Origin: a bacterium
GTDB lineage: Bacteria; Patescibacteriota; Minisyncoccia; UBA6257; Colwellbacteraceae
Assembly: GCA_021811305.1 (NCBI GenBank)
Contig: JAJZPD010000023.1
Location: forward strand, 1-11,627
Reading direction: 5' to 3'
DNA: 11,627 nucleotides
The notes beneath the pieces are model-generated. The model searched no databases. It was not told the origin of the DNA and worked only from the letters and a program-made list of their open reading frames with translations. The position numbers and the translations under genes were made by a program. Shown in pieces: positions 6,253 to 11,627 of this stretch (position 1 is the first letter of the stretch; the number at the start of each line of letters is the position of its first letter).

Positions 6253-8186
6253 GAAACCCTAGCCTTGATCCTTCTGATTCCTGCCGCGACCGCCTCTTCT
6301 TTAACGATCTCGAACCGGCCGATCTCCCCGGTGCGCCCGACGTGCGGCCCGCCGCAGAACTCGATGGAAAACGCCTCGCTGAATTTCGGATCGTCCGGAA
6401 CGGCGTCTTTCGGTCCGATGGAGTAAACAGAAACCGTGTCCGGATACTTCTGCCCGAACTCGCGCTCGGCCCCCAGCTTTTCCGCTTCTTCTTTCGGCAT
6501 CTCGCTTCGTATCACCGGCAAGTCTTCGCTAATTTTTTCATTGACGATCCTCTCCACCTCTTTCTTTTGTTCCTCGGTCATTTTGTTAACGTAAGAAAAA
6601 TCCATACGCAGCCTCTCGGCGGTAATATTGCTTCCCCGCTGCTTAACCTCGGGCCCCAAAACCATCTGTAAGGCTTTCAAGAGAAGGTGGTGCGCAGTGT
6701 GCAGCCTGGTCGTCTCCGCCGAGCGGTCGGCCAATCCCCCTTTGAAAACTCCGGCCGAAGCGGTGCGAGAAAGCTCACGGTGTTTTTTAAACTCTTCCTC
6801 AAAGGCTTCGCGGTCCACACTAATTCCGCGATCCTTAGCCATCTCCTCCGTAAGTTCCCAAGGAAATCCATAACTTTGATATAAGTCAAAGGCGTCCTGG
6901 CCTGTAATTTTTCCATCTTTGGCACGAGCTTCAAACTCTTTGATTCCGGAAACCAAAGTAGTCCGAAACTTTTTTTCCTCTTTTTCTAATTCGGGCACAA
7001 TCGCGTTACTCTGTTTCACAAGATCATAATTTTTATAAATTTTTATAAATGTCTCAGCAACGTCCGTAAGCAGTGATCTATGAAGAGTAAACTTTTTAGC
7101 TACATTGGTGACCCGTAAATCTTTTGCTTCCAACTTGTCAGCGAAGCGAACCGCACGGCGAATAAGTCTGCGAAGGACGTATCCTCTTCCCGTATTGGAA
7201 GGAACCACGCCGTCAGCCAATATAAAGACCGCGGCGCGAATATGATCGAGAATGATTCTAAACTCTCGTTTATAGTCTTCGTATTTCTTTTCGGTCGATA
7301 CTTCTAACGATTTCTTTACCTCATCAAATATGTCGATATTAAAAACATCCGGATCGTCATTGATCGCCGCGGCGATTCTCTCCAATCCCCCGCCAAAATC
7401 CACGTTCCGCTGCGCCAGTCTTTCAAATGAACCATCCTCCTTCTTTATATACTCCATGAAGACCGAGTTGCCGATCTCGAGAAAACGACCGCAGTCACAG
7501 TTCGGGTGGCACTCTTTCCCGAATTTCTGGTCATGGGGTGTTTGAAAATCGTAGAACACCTCCGAGTCCGGCCCGCCCGGTTCTCCCGCCGGCATCTTGG
7601 CCGGCACGCCGGCGCGGCTCCACCAGTTCTTCCGCACGTCGTAAGAGAAAATGCGACCGCCTTGCATACCCAGCTCGTTTCCTTTTTCGTTCGATTCAAG
7701 CGCGACGTATTTCGCCTCTATTCCCTTGTCGGTAAATAATTTCTTCCAGATGGATATCGACTCCTCGTCCGCCGGAATGCCGGTCATCGAGTCCCCGGCA
7801 AAAACGGTAACGTAGAGTCTATGCGGATCCAAGTTCGCTCCACCTTCTTCCTGACTTTTCGTCAAAAATTCAAAGATCCACGGCAGCTGCTCCTGTTTAA
7901 AATAATCGCCAAACGACCAGTTGCCGAGCATCTCGAAAAACGTCGTGTGCCGATTGTCTCCGACCTCCTCGATATCCTCGGCCCGGAAGCACTTCTGCGA
8001 GTCGGTCACCCGCTTGCCCTGCGGATGCGGCCGTCCTAAGAGAAACGGCAAAAGTGGTTGCATGCCGCTGCCGGTGAAAAGAGTGGTTGGATCGTTTTCC
8101 GGAACCAAAGACGAGGAAGGAATCTCTTTGTGGTTCCTTTCTCTATAGAAAGACAAAAACTTGTCGCGCAATTCCTGCGTTCGCAT
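6249..8186 (-). CDS. alaS: Alanyl-tRNA synthetase lacking the C-terminal domain
   Basis: A 645-residue class II synthetase that charges tRNA-Ala. The catalytic core shows motif 1 around PSSSLVPENDPTTLFTGSGM (23-42), motif 2 at FRAEDIEEVGDNRHTTFFEM (67-86) with LGNWSFGDYF, and motif 3 DFGGGLERIAA (263-273). The tRNA-recognition helices follow. The editing domain is complete at the ligand level: HTAHH (H496, H500) and CGGPH (C611, H615) form the HxxxH...CxxxH zinc/editing site that removes mischarged Ser or Gly. The chain ends at GIRRIKARVS, right after the editing module; the C-Ala/DHHA1 domain, about 200 residues and present in E. coli (876 aa), is absent. The ATG at 8186 gives the standard start; no Shine-Dalgarno or convincing promoter is seen in the 36-bp gap. 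Confidence 0.95.
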   Translation of the reverse strand: MRTQELRDKFLSFYRERNHKEIPSSSLVPENDPTTLFTGSGMQPLLPFLLGRPHPQGKRVTDSQKCFRAEDIEEVGDNRHTTFFEMLGNWSFGDYFKQEQLPWIFEFLTKSQEEGGANLDPHRLYVTVFAGDSMTGIPADEESISIWKKLFTDKGIEAKYVALESNEKGNELGMQGGRIFSYDVRKNWWSRAGVPAKMPAGEPGGPDSEVFYDFQTPHDQKFGKECHPNCDCGRFLEIGNSVFMEYIKKEDGSFERLAQRNVDFGGGLERIAAAINDDPDVFNIDIFDEVKKSLEVSTEKKYEDYKREFRIILDHIRAAVFILADGVVPSNTGRGYVLRRLIRRAVRFADKLEAKDLRVTNVAKKFTLHRSLLTDVAETFIKIYKNYDLVKQSNAIVPELEKEEKKFRTTLVSGIKEFEARAKDGKITGQDAFDLYQSYGFPWELTEEMAKDRGISVDREAFEEEFKKHRELSRTASAGVFKGGLADRSAETTRLHTAHHLLLKALQMVLGPEVKQRGSNITAERLRMDFSYVNKMTEEQKKEVERIVNEKISEDLPVIRSEMPKEEAEKLGAEREFGQKYPDTVSVYSIGPKDAVPDDPKFSEAFSIEFCGGPHVGRTGEIGRFEIVKEEAVAAGIRRIKARVS

Positions 8187-8222
8187 GAGTTGATATTAAC
8201 ACGGGAGATATCCTGGAGAAAA

Positions 8223-9488
8223 CTACCACTGAAGAATAACCTCTCCATTTCCACCTGGTCCTGGAGTATACCCTGACACATAAGCGTCTCCACCACCACC
8301 GCCAGGTTGACCGCCGGCGCCACCGTTGTATGAACTAGAAGTACCAGCAGCTCCACCAGTCCCTCCTGCAGGTACTATACCCCAACCTGATGCTGAAAGG
8401 GTTTCTGAAGGTTGCCACATACCACAGTTAGCATTTCCATTCGCTCCATATCCCATACTATTCCAAACCGCACAACCAGTAATTGATGGAGCCCCACCAC
8501 CGCCAGTTGCATAATTAGAGTTCAAGCCACCAGGTTGTCCTCCGAACGATATAATAATGTTAGCGCTAGCCGATGTTGGGTTACACGTACTAACGGTTAT
8601 ATTTTGCGTGCTAAAAGATATTGAAGAGTTGCCTCCGTTAACCTGAGTGCCAATTCCGCCCGCGCCAACCGTAATAGATACACCACCGCCCGGGGTTACA
8701 GATAGCCATCCTTCAGTAAAAGCACTACTACAGCCTCCTGCAGACTCTGAACCCGCACCACCCGATTGACCGCCGGCCCACATATAAACAATAACCCTTG
8801 TCACTCCACTAGGCACTGTCCATGTATAAGTTCCAGGAGTAGCGAAAGTTGCTGTTCCAGTAGCCGGATTGGTGGCCGCCGTCGTCTGTGTCGTTCCATC
8901 AGGGAAAGTGATGCCTCCGGAGGTGACGTCTAGGCCATTAGCCATGTAGACTTCTCCGGAAGAGTCGTTGATCTGCATGGGTCGGAGGCTGTTCCATCCT
9001 CCGTATTGGTTGCCGGAGGCCGTAAGAAGAAACCAAGTATTTGTTCCGTCATTTCTCCACATAGCTCCGTAGTTTCCAGAGATCATTCTGATTTGACCAT
9101 CACCTGTTGAAAGAGTTGATTGGAGTTCTCCGGTTGTAACCAAGTTTCCGTTCACCGTTACCAAAGCTCCTGTTCCCAAGCTGGTTGTTCCGATTCCGAC
9201 TCCTCCTGTTGGAGAGATGATGAGATTCCCTGATGGAGACAAAGAAGTGATATCAGAGTTGGCGCCTGAGGCGGCGGCGCCGAGATTCAAGCGAGCTTGC
9301 GAAGTCGATGATGCCGCAGTGCCTCCGTTAACTATCGTGATCGGCGTGAGCGATTCGGTTGGCGGAGAGCTAGCCGGGTTAGTCCAGGCTTGAGCAATGT
9401 TATAACTCAAGGTCATCGATAAGCCGAATAGCAGCAAAACGATTGGTATGGCTATATGGTATTTAAAATTTTTAAACATGCTTGACAT
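8223..9488 (-). CDS. Secreted tail-fibre-like protein with glycine-rich C-terminal domain
   Basis: A 421-residue predicted surface or secreted protein. Residues 11-34 (HIAIPIVLLLFGLSMTLSYN then IAQA) are a signal peptide or anchor; the mature part would begin near AWTNPASSPP. Residues 54-81 (NGGTAASSTSQARLNLGAAA, then SGANSDIT) match the GGTGA...ARxNLGAAxSGANSDI motif of phage tail fibres. Next come GGVGIGTTSLGTGALVTVNG (95-114), a tail-fibre-like MWRNDGTNTWFLLTASGNQY (143-162) and GGITFPDGTTQTTAA (191-205). Residues 214-421 are a glycine-rich beta domain beginning FATPGTYTWTVPSGVTRVIV and ending GGNGEVILQW, like the glycine-rich domains of tail and surface proteins. All four cysteines (C253, C302, C339, C355) lie in it. 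It starts 11 bp after its paralogue, so the two are probably co-transcribed. The ligand or role is unknown; adhesin or appendage tip is plausible. Confidence 0.75.
   Translation of the reverse strand: MSSMFKNFKYHIAIPIVLLLFGLSMTLSYNIAQAWTNPASSPPTESLTPITIVNGGTAASSTSQARLNLGAAASGANSDITSLSPSGNLIISPTGGVGIGTTSLGTGALVTVNGNLVTTGELQSTLSTGDGQIRMISGNYGAMWRNDGTNTWFLLTASGNQYGGWNSLRPMQINDSSGEVYMANGLDVTSGGITFPDGTTQTTAATNPATGTATFATPGTYTWTVPSGVTRVIVYMWAGGQSGGAGSESAGGCSSAFTEGWLSVTPGGGVSITVGAGGIGTQVNGGNSSISFSTQNITVSTCNPTSASANIIISFGGQPGGLNSNYATGGGGAPSITGCAVWNSMGYGANGNANCGMWQPSETLSASGWGIVPAGGTGGAAGTSSSYNGGAGGQPGGGGGDAYVSGYTPGPGGNGEVILQW
8877..9275. repeat. Direct repeat copy 1, shared tail-fibre module
   Basis: This 399-bp segment, codons 72-204 of the gene at 8223-9488, aligns without gaps at a constant 629-bp offset to 9506-9904. 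The first 55 encoded residues are identical in the two copies. One sub-stretch, 9157-9224 versus 9786-9853, differs at a single base in 68. Elsewhere synonymous and conservative changes are common, so identity is patchy. Confidence 0.85.
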
Positions 9489-9499
9489 ATATTCTATCT

Positions 9500-10132
9500 C
9501 TACATCGCCGTCGTCTGCACCGTCCCGTCAGGGAAGGTGATGCCACCGGAGGTGATATCTAGACCGTTACCCATATACACTTCTCCCGTGGAGTCGTTGA
9601 TGTATAAAGGTCTTAAACTACTCCAGCTGCCGTATTGGTCTCCAGAGTTGGTGAATAATAGATAGGTGTTGGCGCCGTCATTTCTCCACATGGCTCCGTA
9701 GTTTCCGGAGATCATTCTTACTTGTCCATATCCAGAACCCAAAGTTGATTGCAACTCACCCGTCGTGACCAGATTGCCGTTAACTGTTACCAAAGCTCCT
9801 GTTCCCAAGCTGGTTGTCCCGATTCCGACTCCTCCTGTTGGAGAGATGATGAGGTTACCTGAGGGTGAGAGAGAGGTAATGTCAGAGTTGGCACCCGAGG
9901 CGGCGGTACCTAAGTCGGATAAAGCTTGCGGCACTGTACTGGCTTGGGTTCCACCTAAGGCGATGACGATAGGCCCAGGTTGGCCGCTGGGAGCCGTTTG
10001 TGAAGGGTTAGACCAAGCCATAGCTACGCCTGCTGATAAACCAAAGAAAATGGCAGAGGAAAAAGACAGAACGTACAAGCGATCAATCGAGATAAAAAAT
10101 ATATTAGTTTTATCTAATTTACGCCTAGACAT
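9500..10132 (-). CDS. Secreted tail-fibre-like protein, short paralogue
   Basis: A 210-residue paralogue of the next gene. It opens with a basic N-terminus (MSRRKLDK) and a hydrophobic segment, VLSFSSAIFFGLSAGVAMA (21-39), then AWSNPSQTAPSG, so export by the Sec route is likely. Residues 77-209 are the same tail-fibre module as codons 72-204 of the neighbour: SGANSDITSLSPSGN, GVGIGTTSLGTGALVTVNG, MWRNDGANTYLLF, GGITFPDGTVQTTAM. It stops there with TAG at 9500-9502, lacking the glycine-rich domain and containing no cysteine. Either this is the natural short partner or the end was lost in duplication. The ATG at 10132 lies only 10 bases after the -10 of a strong promoter and has no Shine-Dalgarno, so leaderless expression is predicted. 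Function unknown. Confidence 0.75.
   Translation of the reverse strand: MSRRKLDKTNIFFISIDRLYVLSFSSAIFFGLSAGVAMAWSNPSQTAPSGQPGPIVIALGGTQASTVPQALSDLGTAASGANSDITSLSPSGNLIISPTGGVGIGTTSLGTGALVTVNGNLVTTGELQSTLGSGYGQVRMISGNYGAMWRNDGANTYLLFTNSGDQYGSWSSLRPLYINDSTGEVYMGNGLDITSGGITFPDGTVQTTAM
9506..9904. repeat. Direct repeat copy 2, shared tail-fibre module
   Basis: Partner of 8877-9275, in the same orientation, 629 bp away and in frame with its own gene (codons 77-209 of the 210-residue paralogue). Its transcription-downstream edge nearly coincides with that gene's stop codon, so the short paralogue ends where homology ends. Confidence 0.85.
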
Positions 10133-10142
10133 ACGTTAATTA

Positions 10143-10171
10143 ATTATCGAAGAACCAAAAACGGTTGTCAA
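10143..10171 (-). promoter_or_regulatory. Strong sigma-70-type promoter for tail-fibre-like pair
   Basis: On the minus strand a perfect TTGACA (10171-10166) is followed by an exact 17-nt spacer and GATAAT (10148-10143), 11 of 12 consensus bases. A start about 7 nt beyond the -10 falls near 10136, only about 4 nt before the ATG at 10132. The transcript should be leaderless or nearly so. It is the best promoter match in the window and would drive both tail-fibre-like genes, possibly reading on into alaS. Confidence 0.75.
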
Positions 10172-10191
10172 TAAAAGAGAGAGCGAAGCAA

Positions 10192-10322
10192 AGCGCAAAA
10201 CTTAAAGCGCAAAGCGTAAAAGAATTGATGGCTGACGACCTATCGTTATTTTTTAGCTTTTCGCTTTGCGCTTCGCGCTTATTTATTCTTTCTTTTAAAT
10301 TTTGCGCTTTAAGCTTTGCGCT
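10192..10322. repeat. Nested imperfect inverted repeat after rpoD, possible terminator
   Basis: The spacer after the rpoD stop is built from variants of AAAGCGCAAAGC. A 22-nt arm at 10192-10213 has an inverted copy at 10301-10322 (21 of 22 match). Inside it, 10205-10222 pairs with 10257-10273 (17 pairs and one bulged base) around a 34-nt loop. The two left arms overlap, so alternative stems compete. One arm starts 1 bp after the rpoD stop codon, and T-rich sequence (CTCTCTCTTTTATTG on the minus strand) follows on the far side, so it could end or attenuate rpoD transcription. From memory, similar AAGC-rich intergenic repeats are common in Parcubacteria. Confidence 0.6.
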
Positions 10323-10323
10323 C

Positions 10324-11619
10324 TTAATACTCCGCCAGCTTCCGCGCCTTCTCGTGCTCGCGGATTTTCTGGATCGCTTTCGCCTCGATCTGCCTGATCC
10401 GCTCTCTGGTAACATTAAAAACCTTCCCCACCTCTTCCAAAGTGTGAGTCGCCCCGTCCTTCAATCCGAAGCGCATCTCGAGTATCTGCCGCTCGCGCTC
10501 GGTTAATTCGCCGACGATCTCATTGATCTGATCTCTCAACAGCTCGTATGAGGCCTTTTGCTCCGGAGTCAGGCTCTTCTCGTCCTTGATTAGGTCGCCG
10601 AGCATCGACTTCTCGTCCTCACCGCCGATTGGCGATTCCAGTGAAACGACCTCCTGCGAAATCTTCTGAATATTTCGGACCTTGTCCACTTCCATTCCCA
10701 TCTCGATGGCGATCTCTTCCGTCAGCGGCTCGCGTCCAAGCTCCTGCGACAGGCGGCGCTTGACCTGGGTGTACTTGGAAATTGTTTCGATCATGTGAAC
10801 CGGAATGCGGATCGTCCTAGACTGGTCGGCCAAGGCGCGGGTAATCGCCTGCCTGATCCACCAGGTGGCGTAAGTCGAGAATTTAAAGCCCTTGCGGTAG
10901 TCGAACTTCTCGACAGCACGGAAAAGACCTATATTCCCCTCTTGAATAAGATCGGAGATGCTTAACGGCCCGCGGTTCACGTATCTTTTGGCGATGGAAA
11001 CCACCAGTCTTAAGTTCGCTTTGATAAGCCTCTGCCTGGCGCCCTCGTCGCCGCGCAGGATTCTCTTTGCCAATTCTTTTTCTTCGTCGGAAGTCAGAAG
11101 AGGCGTCCGTCCGATCTCTCGCAGGTACATCTGGACGTTGTCGGAAACCGGCTCGGTGATGTGGGTAGCCTCCATCAACTCCTTCTCGCTTACTTCATCG
11201 GACGGAGTTTGAATAAGGGAATCGACGTAAACAACCTTTATATTCTCGCTCTCCAAGCGATCGTAAATCTCCTCGAGGAAGGCGGGATCGGTTTCGATCC
11301 TGGGGAAGTAGTTTAAAATTTCCAGATCGGTGACGAAGCCTTTGCTCCGTCCACGCGAAAGGACCTCGTCCAGCATCTCCTCGTGCTGTGTGTCGAGTTC
11401 GGGTTTCTTAACGCGCTTCGCCGCTGCTGGCGCGCGCTTGGCTGGCGCGGCTTTTTTTTTCTTTACGGTTTTAATAACCGCCTTTTTGGCGGTCTTTTTC
11501 TTTGGCTGGGGTTTTACCGCTTTCTTCACCTTCGGCTTCTTTGCCGGAGCCTTCTTTATTTTGGCGCGCTTAATTCTAAGCTTGCCGTAGTGCCTTTTGG
11601 CCTGCGTTTTCTTTGGCAT
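10324..11619 (-). CDS. rpoD: Housekeeping RNA polymerase sigma factor with basic N-terminal tail
   Basis: A 431-residue group 1 sigma factor. Residues 1-73 form a tail with 33 Lys/Arg and no acidic residue, with histone-H1-like K/A/P repeats ([20 protein letters not shown]). A region 1.1-like segment follows (about 80-131, [20 protein letters not shown]), then region 1.2 ([20 protein letters not shown], 162-181), region 2 with the [20 protein letters not shown] core-binding helix and the [15 protein letters not shown] -10-recognition helix (248-262), region 3, and region 4 ending with [20 protein letters not shown] (400-419) for the -35 box. Regions 2 and 4 are canonical, in line with the TTGACA/GATAAT promoters nearby. 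The ATG at 11619 is 8 bp from the window edge, so its upstream signals are not visible. Confidence 0.95.
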   Translation of the reverse strand: MPKKTQAKRHYGKLRIKRAKIKKAPAKKPKVKKAVKPQPKKKTAKKAVIKTVKKKKAAPAKRAPAAAKRVKKPELDTQHEEMLDEVLSRGRSKGFVTDLEILNYFPRIETDPAFLEEIYDRLESENIKVVYVDSLIQTPSDEVSEKELMEATHITEPVSDNVQMYLREIGRTPLLTSDEEKELAKRILRGDEGARQRLIKANLRLVVSIAKRYVNRGPLSISDLIQEGNIGLFRAVEKFDYRKGFKFSTYATWWIRQAITRALADQSRTIRIPVHMIETISKYTQVKRRLSQELGREPLTEEIAIEMGMEVDKVRNIQKISQEVVSLESPIGGEDEKSMLGDLIKDEKSLTPEQKASYELLRDQINEIVGELTERERQILEMRFGLKDGATHTLEEVGKVFNVTRERIRQIEAKAIQKIREHEKARKLAEY

Positions 11620-11627
11620 TTTTGGTA

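Noticed and set aside
1217..8186. Alternative genetic code with TGA as glycine
   Set aside because: TGA terminates rpoA and alaS at the expected family positions, and no in-frame TGA is needed in any gene.
8187..8222. Terminator or promoter between the tail-fibre-like gene and alaS
   Set aside because: Only a short palindrome (GATATC) and a weak GTTAAT -10-like match without a -35 were found; too weak to call.
140..9000. Long open frames on the plus strand throughout the window (for example 2939-3661, 3701-4471, 4481-4816)
   Set aside because: They lie antisense to confidently identified minus-strand genes, have arginine/leucine-rich composition typical of antisense frames, and match no family I recognise.
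8223..10132. Prophage
   Set aside because: Only the fibre-like modules are phage-like; no capsid, terminase, portal, integrase or lysis gene is present and both proteins have export signals.
10181..10323. CRISPR-like array
   Set aside because: The repeats are short, imperfect, in both orientations and lack regular unique spacers; no cas gene is near.
10140..10415. Small frame encoding KLKAQ-type peptide repeats across the spacer
   Set aside because: It is the translation of the short AAAGCGCAAAGC repeats and the antisense-frame end of rpoD; no independent coding evidence.

Overview
This window looks like chromosome from a Candidate Phyla Radiation bacterium (Patescibacteria, probably Parcubacteria/Paceibacteria-like). 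The pointers are an alanyl-tRNA synthetase that stops right after its editing domain, an RNA polymerase alpha subunit without its C-terminal domain, a single-pass membrane protein of the CPR 'baseplate J-like' type, secreted tail-fibre-like proteins whose mature N-termini begin AWTNP/AWSNP, a lysine-rich tail on the housekeeping sigma factor, and very tight gene packing with few Shine-Dalgarno sites. TGA is used as a stop (rpoA, alaS), so the TGA-to-Gly code of Gracilibacteria/Absconditabacteria does not apply. The phylum assignment is inference from gene content; no 16S gene is present.

All genes lie on the minus strand, so transcription runs from high to low coordinates. Layout in that order: rpoD (11619-10324); a 191-bp spacer with a long imperfect inverted repeat and a strong promoter (10323-10133); two tandem paralogous secreted tail-fibre-like genes (10132-9500 and 9488-8223); alaS (8186-6249); a degenerate actin-like (FtsA/PilM-type) gene (6252-5329); a membrane-anchored baseplate-J-like gene (5344-3773); then a translation/transcription block infA-rpmJ-rpsM-rpsK-rpsD-rpoA-rplQ-rplM-rpsI (3744-106), followed 7 bp later by the start of a family 2 glycosyltransferase that runs off the window (98-1).

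The infA-to-rpsI block is the alpha operon joined to the L13-S9 pair. The secY-adk-map genes that often precede infA are absent, replaced by the actin-like/baseplate-J-like pair, and a promoter with a consensus -35 box sits just before infA. From rpoD's spacer down to the left edge no gap exceeds 36 bp, so read-through across the whole stretch is possible. The two recognisable promoters (before infA and before the first tail-fibre-like gene) lie so close to their ATGs that the transcripts should be leaderless or nearly so.

The most unusual parts are the tail-fibre-like pair, which share a 399-bp in-frame direct repeat with 55 consecutive identical residues, and the actin-like/baseplate-J-like pair. 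No stretch longer than 191 bp lacks a gene, and no tRNA, rRNA, CRISPR array or insertion sequence was seen.
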